Source of the DNA: Aurantimicrobium photophilum
GTDB taxonomy: Bacteria > Actinomycetota > Actinomycetes > Actinomycetales > Microbacteriaceae
Assembly: GCF_003194085.1 (NCBI RefSeq)
Contig: NZ_CP023994.1
Span: 496,001-560,000, forward strand
Length of the DNA stretch: 64,000 nt
Reading direction: 5' to 3'
Each line of letters begins with the position of its first letter. Position 1 is the first letter of the stretch. Below are positions 41,408 to 53,335 of the stretch, piece after piece. Both the position numbers and the translations under genes were made by a program. The notes under the pieces were generated by a model. That model searched no databases, was not told the origin of the DNA, and saw nothing but the letters and a program-made list of their open reading frames with translations.

Positions 41408-43171
41408 ATGGCTACTGGACCGGTAGATCCCCGGTTATTGAGATACGCGTCGGCGGCGAGGTTCTTCCTCGTCGCCGGCGCCTTTCTCGCGCTCGCGCAG
41501 GTGGCCACCACAATTGGATTTGCGTGGGGCGTCGCACAGGGAATTAGCGGTGCTGTCTCTGGAAAGTCCCTTCACGAGTTGATTCCCTCTTTTCAACTCA
41601 TCTTGGCGTCTGTGGCTGTCCGTGCTGTGGTGTTGTGGTTGATGGATCTTGCCGCCACCCGCGGAGCGGCGAAGGCCAAATCTCAGCTGCGTTTGCGTGT
41701 GGTGGCTGCAATAGCCAAACTTGGGCCTCAGTGGATGGCAACACACAACTCTGCCCAGCTCACGACCATCATCGGTCGCGGCCTCGAGGCAATGGACCCT
41801 TATTTTTCTAGGTATTTGCCCCAGCTGATACTGACGGGGTTAGCAACACCGGTTCTGTTGGTCGTTCTGTTCAGCTCTGATTTTGGTACGGGGCTGACTG
41901 TACTCATCACGTTGCCACTTATCCCGCTTTTCATGATTCTGATTGGCTGGGCAACCAGGAGTGTTCAGGCCCAACAATGGCGCCAATTGACCACTCTGTC
42001 TTCAGGATTCCTCGATGTTGTCGAGGGACTCTCAACCCTCAAGATCTTTGGTCGTGCCCAGCGACAGTCTGAACACATTGAGTCGCTGACAGAGGACTAC
42101 CGTAAGCGCACGATGAAAGTGCTGAGGATTTCCTTCCTCTCTGGGTTCACCCTGGAATTAATTGCTTCGTTATCGGTCGCACTTGTTGCCGTCTCTATCG
42201 GCATTCGATTGATTGATGGAAGTCTTGCCCTCTCCGTGGGTTTATTTGCGCTCTTGCTCACTCCTGAGGCGTATCTGCCCATTCGAAACGTTGGTGCTCA
42301 ATTCCATGCAGCAGCGGAAGGTGTCGCGGCGGCTGATGATGTCTTCGACATCCTGGACTCGGCAGATCAAAAATCTGTGCACACTCCTCGAGCTCAGGGC
42401 TCTTTAGATTCGGCCATTGTTGATAATGGAATCCGCCGTGATGATCGCGAACTCAGTGCAAACGGTCGAGAGTTCATGGTTACTCTTTCGGGACCCACAA
42501 CCGCGACCCAACTCAACCAAGGTCCTGCCTTTACGGTGAGGGGACTCAGTGTTCGCCTGGGAGACCGACAAATTTTGGACAACCTGACTTCAGAGTTCTT
42601 ACCTGGCGCCATCACCGCAGTGGTGGGGCCGAGTGGGGTAGGCAAGAGCACGTTGGTGAATGCCCTCATGGGGTTTGTACCTGTTCGAGGAGATATCGGG
42701 TGGGGCGACACATTCTTCACTGGTAGTGGTGTTGCCCGGGCAGAAATTGCCTGGGCCCCCCAATCCGCCAGTCTTGTCGCTGGGTCTATCTTCGAGAACA
42801 TCACCTTGGGATCCAAGGGGAAAATCGACTCAAACCTGGTGCAACAAGCTTGTGAACTTGCAGCAGTCGAAGACTTAGACCGTGAACTTGTGCTGGGGGT
42901 GGCAGGGACTGGGCTTTCTGGAGGTCAAGCTCAACGAGTGTCTTTAGCACGTGCGTATTTCCGAGCATTGACTCACAACACGCCCATTCTTGTATTAGAT
43001 GAGCCCACCTCGGCTTTGGATTCAGCAACAGAAAAGCGTGTTGTTGAAGGAATGCGCACCTTTGCCGGGAGCGGTCACACCGTAATTGTGGTCAGTCACC
43101 GGCCTGCAGTCATTGCTGCCGCAGACGCGATTTGTCAGCTCAATCCTGTATCTGAGGAGGTGAGCTCATGA
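41408..43171 (+). CDS. cydD: Cysteine/glutathione exporter ABC protein CydD
   Basis: The 587-aa half-transporter has six helices (about 15-320) fused to an ATPase domain with VVGPSGVGKST (Walker A, about 407-417), LSGGQAQRVSLARA (signature) and LVLDEPTSALD (Walker B). With CydC it exports thiols to the outer side of the membrane, needed for assembly of cytochrome bd. ATG 41408 is chosen because it lies 7 nt after a -10 box. A start at 41375 would overlap cydB by 23 nt and add eleven unrelated residues. Confidence 0.93.
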   Translation: MATGPVDPRLLRYASAARFFLVAGAFLALAQVATTIGFAWGVAQGISGAVSGKSLHELIPSFQLILASVAVRAVVLWLMDLAATRGAAKAKSQLRLRVVAAIAKLGPQWMATHNSAQLTTIIGRGLEAMDPYFSRYLPQLILTGLATPVLLVVLFSSDFGTGLTVLITLPLIPLFMILIGWATRSVQAQQWRQLTTLSSGFLDVVEGLSTLKIFGRAQRQSEHIESLTEDYRKRTMKVLRISFLSGFTLELIASLSVALVAVSIGIRLIDGSLALSVGLFALLLTPEAYLPIRNVGAQFHAAAEGVAAADDVFDILDSADQKSVHTPRAQGSLDSAIVDNGIRRDDRELSANGREFMVTLSGPTTATQLNQGPAFTVRGLSVRLGDRQILDNLTSEFLPGAITAVVGPSGVGKSTLVNALMGFVPVRGDIGWGDTFFTGSGVARAEIAWAPQSASLVAGSIFENITLGSKGKIDSNLVQQACELAAVEDLDRELVLGVAGTGLSGGQAQRVSLARAYFRALTHNTPILVLDEPTSALDSATEKRVVEGMRTFAGSGHTVIVVSHRPAVIAAADAICQLNPVSEEVSS

Positions 43172-44853
43172 GTGGGGTGAAGGAAGTTCTCCGTTTAGCT
43201 CAACCTCCGTTGAGTAAATTTGCGCCAGGAGTTATTTTTGGCATTTTCTCTGCAGGAGCAGCTGTCTCTTTGCTAGCCGTCTCCTCTTGGTTGATCACTC
43301 GTGCCGGCGATATGCCCCCGATTATGTATTTGAATATGGCCATTGTGGGGGTTCGATTCTTTGCGCTCGCTCGAGCCTCATTCAGATATGTAGAACGGCT
43401 ATCAAGCCACGATGCTGCATTCCGCTCACTCTCAACATTGCGAGTGGCGATGTATCGCCGATTAGTTCCGTTAGCGCCCGACGGGTTAGCGAGAACTCGT
43501 CGTGGAGATCTTCTTTCACGTCTCGTGGCAGATGTTGATCAACTCCAAGATCTCCCGCTTCGAGTTATTCAGCCTGTTGTGATCGCACTAGTGGTGAGCC
43601 TAGGAAGCGTGATTGCGGTCTGGATGATTTTGCCACCAGCTGGGTTCGCACTGCTCATCGCTCTCGTCTTCGCCGGTCTTGTGGGGACTGTGCTTCAATC
43701 GATGCTCGCCTCAGGATCAGACCGGGCATTAGCCGGTGTGAGAGCTCAGCTGGATGACACCGTGATGGATGTCGTGTCACGACTTGATGTGCTTTCAGCA
43801 TTTGGGGCTTTGGATGGTCGCATGAAAGATGTTGCTCGAGCAGATCGTGAGCTCAGAGATGTTCAACTTCGTCGAGCGGTCTCATCGGGGGCTGTCGCGG
43901 CTTTACTTTCGCTGATTGCGGGTCTGGCAACACTCATTGCTCTGTGGATCAGCGTTCCACATCTTGTATTTCCCGCAGATGCCAATGAAACACCGGGTCT
44001 GGGCTGGGGTGTCTTCAGCGGCCCCTATTTAGCCATCGTTGTGCTAGTTCCGATGGCCGTCTTCGAGGTTTTCCAAACTTTGCCTCAAGCTTTGGGCGTC
44101 TGGCGAGCTGTGAAAACCAGTGCAACACGAGTTGCTGAGGTGACTCCAGAAACAATTCCTTCAGAAATCCCACGCGAACACATGTCACTGCCGATGGCAA
44201 ACCTGGGAAGCTTTGACTCGCTCGAGTTATCTGGTGTGTCGGCGTCCTGGCCAGGGGCAGGCTCTCCGGCCCTTCATCCCCTCTCTTTCACTCTTCGCGC
44301 TGGAGAATGCTTGCTGGTGGAAGGCCACAGCGGTTCGGGAAAGACGACGCTTGCCCACGTGCTGGTTCGATTCCTTGATCATTCTGGCCAGTATGCGATC
44401 AACGGTGTTGATGTTCGCTCACTCTCAGTAGAACAAGTGCGGCAATACGTGGGATTGGTTGAACAATCACCTCACATGTTCTCTCAGTCCATCCGTCAAA
44501 ATTTGCTCTTTGCACACCCCACTGCGAATGACCAAGAACTCATGAGCGCCTTGAACCGTGTGGGCTTATCAGAGTGGGTTACCCAGCGTGGGGGATTAGA
44601 CGCACAGGTTGGTGAAAAGGGAGCTTTGGTATCTGGTGGCCAAGCGCAGCGTCTAGGTTTAGCGCGCGCACTGCTGCATGATTTCCCGGTTCTCATTTTG
44701 GACGAGCCCACAGCCAATGTTGATCCTGGTCAAGCCGATGCACTCATGCGGGACGTGCTAGAGGCAAGTAAATCAGCTCACCGCGCAGTCATTGTGATTT
44801 CTCACGTTCCTGTCCCCGACACATTAGTGACATCAAAACTGACTCTGAATTAG
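43168..44853 (+). CDS. cydC: Cysteine/glutathione exporter ABC protein CydC
   Basis: The 561-aa partner of CydD has six helices (about 15-320) and an ATPase domain with VEGHSGSGKTT (Walker A), VSGGQAQRLGLARA (signature; Val replaces the usual first Leu) and LILDEPTANVD (Walker B). Its ATG overlaps the cydD stop by 4 nt (ATGA). The stop TAG abuts the stop of the convergent MFS gene, forming TAGCTA, with no room for a separate terminator. Confidence 0.93.
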   Translation: MSGVKEVLRLAQPPLSKFAPGVIFGIFSAGAAVSLLAVSSWLITRAGDMPPIMYLNMAIVGVRFFALARASFRYVERLSSHDAAFRSLSTLRVAMYRRLVPLAPDGLARTRRGDLLSRLVADVDQLQDLPLRVIQPVVIALVVSLGSVIAVWMILPPAGFALLIALVFAGLVGTVLQSMLASGSDRALAGVRAQLDDTVMDVVSRLDVLSAFGALDGRMKDVARADRELRDVQLRRAVSSGAVAALLSLIAGLATLIALWISVPHLVFPADANETPGLGWGVFSGPYLAIVVLVPMAVFEVFQTLPQALGVWRAVKTSATRVAEVTPETIPSEIPREHMSLPMANLGSFDSLELSGVSASWPGAGSPALHPLSFTLRAGECLLVEGHSGSGKTTLAHVLVRFLDHSGQYAINGVDVRSLSVEQVRQYVGLVEQSPHMFSQSIRQNLLFAHPTANDQELMSALNRVGLSEWVTQRGGLDAQVGEKGALVSGGQAQRLGLARALLHDFPVLILDEPTANVDPGQADALMRDVLEASKSAHRAVIVISHVPVPDTLVTSKLTLN

Positions 44854-46110
44854 CTACTTGTTTCGAGGCAAGAAGCGTGGCACGTAGATCAACATCATGA
44901 TGACTCCCACGAGGCCAGCAACTCCAGTAATCGCAGATGCAAGAGCCAGAGAGAGCGCAGCAGTGATGGCTGCAATTCCCATCGGGGCAAGTGCAGCACC
45001 GGAGTCGGTGATAAATCTCCATGCTCCAAGGAAAGGTGCAGGGTTTCGTTTATCGGCGAGGTCTGACGCCAAGGTGAGCAAGATTCCTGAGCCGATGCCA
45101 TTTCCCACGGCAAACAAGAACGCTGTAGCCACGAACCAGAACACATTCGTGCTCACATCATGCGAGACGGACAGAACGAAAAGAGCAGAGGACATCACCA
45201 TCATGGACGGCACAATCGAGGCCAAACGCCCCCATTTATCCATAATTTGACCGCTTGAGAAGAAGAGCAAGAAGTCAATGGCGGTGGCCAAGCCAATAAT
45301 CAGTGCCGTGTCAGAATCTTTGATTCCGATACTCACAGCCCACAGAGGAAAGATCACTGTTCGGCCAGAGCGCAGCGCCATCACCAGCGCAGATGCACCG
45401 CCCAAACGGGCAAGAACGCGCCAATTCTTCTTGATGGTGGAGAAGAGACCGATGGTCTCTTGCTCAACTTCCAGCTCACCTGAGGTGACCTGGTGACCTG
45501 TGGAGTCACGCATGCGTTCAGCTCGACCAAAGGTTTTCTCAGGGTCTGGCATAAACAACAAGACAGCACCAGTGCCCAGCGTGAAGATAACCATGATCCA
45601 GAACGCAGCCAGGGGAGTGTGAGTCACAGCAAGCACTGCGGCACTGAGGAAAGGCCCCATCACGGCGCCGGCTCTAAACATGCCACCGAGCGTGGACAGG
45701 GCCCGAGCTCGGTACTCAAAGGGCACAAACGTGGTCAAAAAGGCATGCCGCGCTAGGGCAAACGCACTCGTGGCCAGGCCGATGAAGAAAATACCGAGGC
45801 CCAAGATGAACGGATTTGTCGCGGCTAGAGCCAGCCCGCCACCGATGAGAGCAATGAGGGTTGACCACAGCATGGCCATCCGCTCGCCGATGCGAGCGAT
45901 GATCCACCCGCTGGGAATATCTCCAATGACGATGCCGAGGGTGAGCATTCCTGCTACCAAACCTGCTGTGGCGAGGTTGGCTCCCACATTCTGGGCAATG
46001 ACCGGAACGATTGGAATGAAGGCTGCTTCGCCAGCCGTAAAGAGCAGCGTTGGCAGGTAGACCGGAAGCGCCGCTTGTCGCAGTTGAAAGGGGGCGCTGG
46101 AGTTGCTCAT
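44854..46110 (-). CDS. MFS-family transporter
   Basis: The 418-aa protein has twelve hydrophobic helices in two six-helix halves with a charged central loop (about 190-215). The MFS loop motif between helices 2 and 3 is visible as GDIPSGWIIARIGERMAM. It is drug/sugar-efflux-like, but the substrate cannot be told. ATG 46110 starts just before the first helix; the longer frame to 46305 runs into the divergent prfB gene and is rejected. A minus-strand TAGGCT lies 10 nt upstream. Confidence 0.87.
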   Translation of the reverse strand: MSNSSAPFQLRQAALPVYLPTLLFTAGEAAFIPIVPVIAQNVGANLATAGLVAGMLTLGIVIGDIPSGWIIARIGERMAMLWSTLIALIGGGLALAATNPFILGLGIFFIGLATSAFALARHAFLTTFVPFEYRARALSTLGGMFRAGAVMGPFLSAAVLAVTHTPLAAFWIMVIFTLGTGAVLLFMPDPEKTFGRAERMRDSTGHQVTSGELEVEQETIGLFSTIKKNWRVLARLGGASALVMALRSGRTVIFPLWAVSIGIKDSDTALIIGLATAIDFLLFFSSGQIMDKWGRLASIVPSMMVMSSALFVLSVSHDVSTNVFWFVATAFLFAVGNGIGSGILLTLASDLADKRNPAPFLGAWRFITDSGAALAPMGIAAITAALSLALASAITGVAGLVGVIMMLIYVPRFLPRNK

Positions 46111-46120
46111 GTCGTGTACG

Positions 46121-46126
46121 AGCCTA
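46121..46126 (-). promoter_or_regulatory. -10 box TAGGCT of the MFS gene
   Basis: On the minus strand TAGGCT is 10 nt from the ATG at 46110, implying a 5' leader of only a few bases. It mirrors the TAGGCT of prfB in the same 49-nt gap. Confidence 0.4.
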
Positions 46127-46144
46127 CGCCCCAGCTCCCGCCGG

Positions 46145-46150
46145 TAGGCT
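46145..46150 (+). promoter_or_regulatory. -10 box TAGGCT of prfB
   Basis: TAGGCT is 9 nt from the prfB ATG at 46160, with no Shine-Dalgarno between them. Confidence 0.45.
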
Positions 46151-46159
46151 GGACTCACA

Positions 46160-47269
46160 ATGCTTGACCTTGATCTCTCCGAGCAGATTCGTGCTCTGCG
46201 CTCCACGTTTGCGGACATTCGTGCTGTCGTCGACGTTGATCGCCTCACCGCTGAGATTTCCCGCCTGAGTGAATTAGCGGAAGCCCCTGATCTCTGGGAT
46301 GACACCGCGAATGCTCAGAAAGTGACGAGTGAACTGAGCCACCGCCAGGCAGAACTCACCACAATCAACAGCATTGAAGCCCGTCTCGACGACCTCGAAG
46401 TGCTCATTGAGCTAGCCAATGAAGCTGGCGATGAAGACTCTGCCAAAGAAGCCGAAGCAGAATTGCTCAGCATCACCGCCATCTTGGGCGAGCTCGAAGT
46501 GCAGACTCTGCTCAACGGTGAATATGACTCCTATCCCGCCGTGATCACCATCCGTTCCGGTGCTGGTGGCGTGGACGCAGCTGACTTCGCTGAGATGCTG
46601 CTGCGCATGTATCTGCGCTGGGCAGAAAAGCACAACTACAAGGTCAACGTCCTTGACACGAGCTATGCCGAAGAAGCAGGAATCAAGTCTGCAACCTTCG
46701 AAGTGGATGCTCCCTACGCTTTTGGAACGCTTTCGGTTGAGGCAGGAACTCACCGTCTGGTGCGCATGAGCCCCTTCAACTCTGCGGGGAAGCGTCAGAC
46801 CTCGTTTGCTGCGGTCGAAGTAGTGCCACTCATGCCCGAGTCAGCAGCCATTGAGATCCCAGAAAACGACATCCGTGTGGATGTGTTCCGATCCAGTGGT
46901 CCTGGTGGCCAGTCGGTGAACACCACCGACTCTGCTGTCCGCATCACTCACATTCCCACCGGTTTGGTGGTTAGCTGCCAGAACGAGAAGAGCCAGATTC
47001 AAAACCGCGCAGCGGCAATGCGTGTGCTCACTTCGCGTTTGCTGTTGTTGCAACGCGAAGAAGAGAACGCAAAGAAGAAAGAACTCGCCGGAAACATCAC
47101 AGCCAGCTGGGGAGACCAGATGCGCAGCTACGTTCTAGCGCCCTACCAAATGGTCAAGGATCTGCGTTCGGAATACGAAGTGAATAACCCCTCGAACGTG
47201 TTCGACGGTGACCTCGACGGCTTTATTGCTGCGGGTATTCGCTGGAGAAAGTCAGCAGAAACTAGCTAG
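46160..47269 (+). CDS. prfB: Peptide chain release factor 2
   Basis: The 369-aa factor terminates translation at UGA and UAA. The stop-codon recognition tripeptide Ser-Pro-Phe is in [10 protein letters not shown] (about 203-206) and the catalytic GGQ is in [13 protein letters not shown] (about 246-248). The frame is continuous from ATG to stop: there is no CTTTGA programmed frameshift near codon 25, so this gene lacks the classical RF2 autoregulation. The stop overlaps the convergent isomerase gene by 8 nt in the palindrome CTAGCTAG. Confidence 0.96.
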   Translation: MLDLDLSEQIRALRSTFADIRAVVDVDRLTAEISRLSELAEAPDLWDDTANAQKVTSELSHRQAELTTINSIEARLDDLEVLIELANEAGDEDSAKEAEAELLSITAILGELEVQTLLNGEYDSYPAVITIRSGAGGVDAADFAEMLLRMYLRWAEKHNYKVNVLDTSYAEEAGIKSATFEVDAPYAFGTLSVEAGTHRLVRMSPFNSAGKRQTSFAAVEVVPLMPESAAIEIPENDIRVDVFRSSGPGGQSVNTTDSAVRITHIPTGLVVSCQNEKSQIQNRAAAMRVLTSRLLLLQREEENAKKKELAGNITASWGDQMRSYVLAPYQMVKDLRSEYEVNNPSNVFDGDLDGFIAAGIRWRKSAETS

Positions 47270-48071
47270 AAACTGGCGCGTTTTGCCCCAAGTGAAGTCG
47301 GGCAAACTCCAACGTTTCCACCAGCAGAGCTAAGCGCTCTTCTTCGGTCTTTGCCTTGCGTGTATTGACCTCGGCAACGACGTGACCATCCCAGTCCTTG
47401 GCAGCTAAGTGCTGAAGAACTTCTGCAACAGGCTGTTTGCCATAGCCGGGGAGCAGGTGCTCATCGAAGATGCGGTTGTCGTCGGCAGCTGCTGAGCCAT
47501 CGGTGAGGTGCACGTGACGCAGGCGGTCACCATATTCGAGCGCGAGCTCAAGGCTGTCATGACCGGACAATGCTGCGTGAGAGAAATCCAGGGTAATGGC
47601 ATCGCAGTCGAGCTCACGAGGATCAGGGCCTGGCGCATAGGCCTGCATCTGTGAGTTGCGCACCTTCCAGGGGAACATGTTCTCCACGGCGATGGTGATG
47701 CCCGTGTTTTCGCTGGTTTGGCGCACGATGTCGAGGAATTTCTCGGCATAGGTGGATTGCCAGCGGAAGGGTGGGTGAACCACAACGGTGCTCGCACCGA
47801 CGTTGGCTGCTAATTCGGCAGACTTTTCAAGTTTGATCTGAGGATCCCGCCCCCACACAAAGTGAGTCAGCAAGAGCACAGGTGCATGGATAGAGAGCAC
47901 GGGCATCTCGTAGGTGTCGATGAGCTTTTTGATGCCGTCCACACTCTGCGTGACGGGCTCACGAGTGACCATCACCTCGACACCGTCGAAGCCGGCAAGG
48001 TTCGCGAAACGGAAGCCATCTTCACAGGCCAGGGGATATACGCAGGATGCGCTCATACCAACTTGAATCAT
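47262..48071 (-). CDS. Sugar-phosphate isomerase/epimerase-like TIM-barrel protein
   Basis: The 269-aa protein fits the xylose-isomerase-like TIM-barrel (AP endonuclease family 2 fold). Metal-site segments are visible: [18 protein letters not shown] (Glu), [12 protein letters not shown] (Asp/His), HVHLTDGS and VAEVNTRK (Glu). Members isomerise or epimerise sugars or, less often, cut DNA at abasic sites; the reaction here is not determinable. ATG 48071 is preferred because TAGGCT lies 7 nt upstream and homologues begin near here; a longer frame to 48362 would cross the ilvD start. Confidence 0.85.
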   Translation of the reverse strand: MIQVGMSASCVYPLACEDGFRFANLAGFDGVEVMVTREPVTQSVDGIKKLIDTYEMPVLSIHAPVLLLTHFVWGRDPQIKLEKSAELAANVGASTVVVHPPFRWQSTYAEKFLDIVRQTSENTGITIAVENMFPWKVRNSQMQAYAPGPDPRELDCDAITLDFSHAALSGHDSLELALEYGDRLRHVHLTDGSAAADDNRIFDEHLLPGYGKQPVAEVLQHLAAKDWDGHVVAEVNTRKAKTEEERLALLVETLEFARLHLGQNAPVSS

Positions 48072-48078
48072 TTGTTCC

Positions 48079-48084
48079 AGCCTA
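48079..48084 (-). promoter_or_regulatory. -10 box TAGGCT of the TIM-barrel gene
   Basis: On the minus strand TAGGCT is followed by 7 nt and the ATG at 48071, in the 97-nt divergent gap to ilvD. Confidence 0.45.
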
Positions 48085-48155
48085 GTTGGGTCGCTGAGTG
48101 AGAAATGGGCGTTTATCCCCAGCGCGCTGGGAGTTAACCGAGAGTTTGAACGTCG

Positions 48156-48161
48156 TAGACT
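48156..48161 (+). promoter_or_regulatory. -10 box TAGACT of ilvD
   Basis: TAGACT is followed by 7 nt and the ilvD ATG at 48169. There is no room for a leader peptide or attenuator before ilvD. Confidence 0.5.
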
Positions 48162-48168
48162 TATCCCT

Positions 48169-49863
48169 ATGCCAGAAAACGACATGAAGCCCCGTAGTCG
48201 CGACGTAACAGACGGTATCGAGAAAGCTGCCTCGCGCGGCATGCTCCGTGCTGTCGGCATGGGAGATGAAGACTGGAGTAAGCCCCAGATTGGTGTGGCG
48301 AGTTCCTGGAACGAGATCACTCCCTGCAACCTCAGTCTTGACCGCCTGGCACAGGCATCCAAGGAAGGTGTCCACTCTGGTGGTGGCTACCCTCTCCAGT
48401 TTGGAACCGTGTCCGTTTCTGACGGTATTTCCATGGGTCACGAGGGTATGCACTTCTCCCTGGTTTCCCGTGAAGTAATTGCTGACTCTGTTGAAACCGT
48501 CATGCAGGCAGAGCGCCTCGATGGTTCAGTTCTCCTGGCCGGTTGCGACAAATCGCTTCCTGGCATGTTGATGGCTGCAGCTCGTCTCGACTTGGCCTCC
48601 GTATTCCTCTATGCCGGATCTATTGCTCCCGGTTGGGTTCGTCTCTCCGACGGCACCGAAAAGAACGTCACCATCATTGATGCTTTCGAAGCTGTGGGCG
48701 CCTGCAAGGCAGGCACCATGAGCGAGGAAGACCTCGACCGCATTGAGCGCGCCATCTGCCCAGGTGAAGGTGCGTGTGGCGGTATGTACACCGCGAACAC
48801 CATGGCTTCGGTTGCAGAAGCACTCGGAATGAGCCTTCCCGGCTCGGCAGCGCCACCAAGTGCCGACCGCCGTCGTGACTACTTCGCACACCGTTCCGGT
48901 GAAGCAGTTGTCAACCTGATTCGCCAGGGCATCACCGCTCGCGACATCATGACCAAGAAGGCGTTCGAGAACGCTATCGCTGTGGTCATGGCCTTCGGTG
49001 GATCCACCAACGCTGTTCTGCACCTGCTTGCCATTGCTCGCGAAGCAGAGGTTGACCTCACCCTCGAAGACTTCAATCGCATTGCCGACAAGGTTCCTCA
49101 CATCGGTGACCTCAAGCCTTTCGGTCAGTACGTCATGAACGACGTTGACCGCGTGGGTGGTGTTCCTGTTGTGATGAAGGCCCTGCTTGACGCAGGCCTG
49201 CTTCACGGTGATGCTCTGACCGTGACCGGTAAGACTCTGGCTGAGAACCTCGCTGAGATGAACCTGCTTCCTCTCGATGGTGAAGTTATTCGCACCCTCG
49301 ACAACCCCATTCACGCAACCGGTGGTATCTCGATCCTTCACGGTTCACTTGCTCCTGAGGGCGCAGTGGTGAAGACCGCAGGCTTTGACCTCGAAGTATT
49401 TGAAGGTCCAGCTCGCGTGTTTGAGCGCGAACGTTCAGCAATGGATGCCCTCACCGAAGGCAACATCAAGAAGGGCGACATCGTCCTCATTCGCTACGAA
49501 GGCCCCAAGGGTGGACCCGGTATGCGTGAGATGTTGGCCATCACCGCAGCTATCAAGGGTGCGGGACTGGGTAAAGATGTTCTACTATTGACAGACGGAC
49601 GATTCTCAGGCGGCACAACCGGACTGTGTATCGGACATATAGCTCCCGAGGCTGTTGACGGTGGACCCGTCGCCCTCGTGCGCGATGGTGATCTCATACG
49701 GGTCGATATCGCAGCTCGGACGCTCGACCTACTCGTCGACGAATCAGAGCTCGAAGCCCGCCGAATCGGCTGGGCTCCGCTCCCTCCGCGTTACACCCGC
49801 GGTGTACTGGCAAAGTACGCCAAGCTGGTGCACTCCGCATCTGAGGGTGCGATTACTGGGTAA
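48169..49863 (+). CDS. ilvD: Dihydroxy-acid dehydratase
   Basis: The 564-aa iron-sulfur enzyme dehydrates dihydroxy-acids to the 2-oxo acid precursors of valine, leucine and isoleucine. Cluster-binding and active-site motifs are [10 protein letters not shown] (about 45-54), [10 protein letters not shown] (about 123-132), [14 protein letters not shown] (about 199-212) and [12 protein letters not shown] near 475. The protein is full length. Codon use changes in about 49580-49790, where CTA, ATA, CGG, CGA and ACA codons cluster, unlike the rest of the gene. It begins the ilvD-ilvB-ilvN-ilvC run. Confidence 0.96.
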   Translation: MPENDMKPRSRDVTDGIEKAASRGMLRAVGMGDEDWSKPQIGVASSWNEITPCNLSLDRLAQASKEGVHSGGGYPLQFGTVSVSDGISMGHEGMHFSLVSREVIADSVETVMQAERLDGSVLLAGCDKSLPGMLMAAARLDLASVFLYAGSIAPGWVRLSDGTEKNVTIIDAFEAVGACKAGTMSEEDLDRIERAICPGEGACGGMYTANTMASVAEALGMSLPGSAAPPSADRRRDYFAHRSGEAVVNLIRQGITARDIMTKKAFENAIAVVMAFGGSTNAVLHLLAIAREAEVDLTLEDFNRIADKVPHIGDLKPFGQYVMNDVDRVGGVPVVMKALLDAGLLHGDALTVTGKTLAENLAEMNLLPLDGEVIRTLDNPIHATGGISILHGSLAPEGAVVKTAGFDLEVFEGPARVFERERSAMDALTEGNIKKGDIVLIRYEGPKGGPGMREMLAITAAIKGAGLGKDVLLLTDGRFSGGTTGLCIGHIAPEAVDGGPVALVRDGDLIRVDIAARTLDLLVDESELEARRIGWAPLPPRYTRGVLAKYAKLVHSASEGAITG

Positions 49864-49907
49864 CGACGCCCCAATCACTTTTCGCCTTCCTACTTAAGGG
49901 ATTCACG

Positions 49908-51704
49908 ATGTCTACGGAATCACTCCCCACCACGACGCCTGCCAAGGCGTCCAATGCACCTGTCATGACCGGCGCAGAAGCAGTCGTGCGCACCTTGGAA
50001 CTCTTGGGTGTTACCGATGTGTTCGGTTTACCTGGCGGTGCCATCCTCCCGGTCTATGACCCACTGATGGACTCTAAGAAGTTGCGTCACATCTTGGTTC
50101 GCCACGAGCAGGGTGCTGGCCACGCTGCTCAGGGGTATGCCTCGGCAACTGGAAAGACCGGTGTCTGCATTGCGACCTCCGGTCCTGGTGCAACCAACCT
50201 TGTTACCGCCATTGCTGACGCCTACATGGACTCAGTTCCTCTGCTGGCTATCACGGGTCAGGTGTTCTCGCACCTGATGGGTACCGATGCGTTCCAGGAA
50301 GCTGACATCGTCGGAATCACAATGCCGATTACCAAGCACTCGTTCTTGGTCACCAAGGCTGAAGACATTCCCGCAACGATTGCTGCGGCGTATCACATTG
50401 CCTCGACAGGCCGTCCAGGTCCCGTTCTCGTCGACATCACCAAGGATGCTCAGCAAGCAGAAGCACCATTTATCTGGCCTGCCATGCTGGATCTTCCCGG
50501 TTACCGCCCGGTAACAAAGGCCCACGGCAAGCAGATTCAGGCCGCAGCGGATCTCATCGTGGAAGCCAAGAAGCCTGTCTTCTATGTCGGCGGTGGAATT
50601 ATTCGTTCTGGCGCGTCCAAGGAGCTCTTGGAGCTCGTTGACCTCGTTGGTGCACCCGTTGTGACCACGTTGATGGCTCGTGGAGCATTCCCCGATAGCC
50701 ACGAAAACAACCTCGGTATGCCCGGAATGCACGGAACTGTTCCTGCCGTGTTGGCACTGCAGGAATCTGATCTGCTCATTACCTTGGGTGCTCGTTTCGA
50801 TGACCGTGTGACCGGAAAGGCGTCGTTGTTCGCACCGAACGCCAAGGTGATTCACGTTGACATTGACCCAGCTGAAATTGGCAAGATTCGTGCCGCTGAA
50901 GTTCCTATCGTGGGTGACCTCAAGGATGTCATTGCTGATCTCGTAGAGACCTACAAGGCAACCCCAGCGGCAAAGCACGCTGACTTCTCCGAATGGTGGA
51001 GCACCCTCAACTCGCTGCGCAAGGAATACCCCTTGGGTTACAGCGCACCAACCGACGGCTTGCTTGCCCCTCAGCACATCATCACCCGCATCGGTGAGAT
51101 GTCCGGTCCAGAGGCCATCTTTGCTTCTGGCGTGGGCCAGCACCAGATGTGGGCTGCACAGTTCATCAAGTACAACCGCCCCAACTCCTGGCTGAACTCA
51201 GGTGGTGCAGGAACCATGGGTTACTCCGTGCCTGCAGCAATGGGTGCCAAGGTGGGCGAGCCTGACCGTGTGGTCTGGGCTATTGATGGCGATGGCTGCT
51301 TCCAGATGACCAACCAAGAGTTGGCTACCTGCACCATCAACAACATCCCCATCAAGGTGGCGATTATCAATAACTCGTCCCTGGGTATGGTTCGCCAGTG
51401 GCAGACCCTGTTCTATGACGGTCGCTACTCCAACACGGACTTGAACACTGGTCACGACACCATTCGTGTTCCTGACTTCGTCAAGCTTGCTGACGCCTAT
51501 GGTGCTCTCGGCATCCGCGTCACCAAGGAAGAAGAAATTGATGCCGCTATCAAGCTGGCTCTTGAAACGAACGATCGCCCCGTGGTGATTGACTTCGTGG
51601 TGAGTGCTGACTCAATGGTGTGGCCCATGGTTCCGCAGGGAGTGAGCAACAGCTACGTTCAGTACGCCAGAGATCACGCGCCCACCTGGGACACGGACGA
51701 GTAG
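49908..51704 (+). CDS. ilvB: Acetolactate synthase, catalytic subunit
   Basis: The 598-aa thiamine-diphosphate enzyme joins two pyruvates, or pyruvate with 2-oxobutyrate, as the committed step of branched-chain synthesis. The ThDP-activating Glu lies in [14 protein letters not shown] (about 65-78) and the ThDP-Mg motif in [14 protein letters not shown] ending in NN (about 460-490). AAGGGA lies 7 nt before the ATG. It is followed 13 nt later by its regulatory subunit. Confidence 0.97.
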   Translation: MSTESLPTTTPAKASNAPVMTGAEAVVRTLELLGVTDVFGLPGGAILPVYDPLMDSKKLRHILVRHEQGAGHAAQGYASATGKTGVCIATSGPGATNLVTAIADAYMDSVPLLAITGQVFSHLMGTDAFQEADIVGITMPITKHSFLVTKAEDIPATIAAAYHIASTGRPGPVLVDITKDAQQAEAPFIWPAMLDLPGYRPVTKAHGKQIQAAADLIVEAKKPVFYVGGGIIRSGASKELLELVDLVGAPVVTTLMARGAFPDSHENNLGMPGMHGTVPAVLALQESDLLITLGARFDDRVTGKASLFAPNAKVIHVDIDPAEIGKIRAAEVPIVGDLKDVIADLVETYKATPAAKHADFSEWWSTLNSLRKEYPLGYSAPTDGLLAPQHIITRIGEMSGPEAIFASGVGQHQMWAAQFIKYNRPNSWLNSGGAGTMGYSVPAAMGAKVGEPDRVVWAIDGDGCFQMTNQELATCTINNIPIKVAIINNSSLGMVRQWQTLFYDGRYSNTDLNTGHDTIRVPDFVKLADAYGALGIRVTKEEEIDAAIKLALETNDRPVVIDFVVSADSMVWPMVPQGVSNSYVQYARDHAPTWDTDE

Positions 51705-51717
51705 GGGAGTAGCCATC

Positions 51718-53296
<1,579 letters not shown>

Positions 53297-53335
53297 TCAT
53301 TAGCTAAACGAGAGGATGCGCCACGCGCGTCACGT

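Noticed and set aside
49864-49907. Possible attenuator or T-box between ilvD and ilvB
   Set aside because: The 44-nt gap holds only a ribosome site and no stem or leader peptide.
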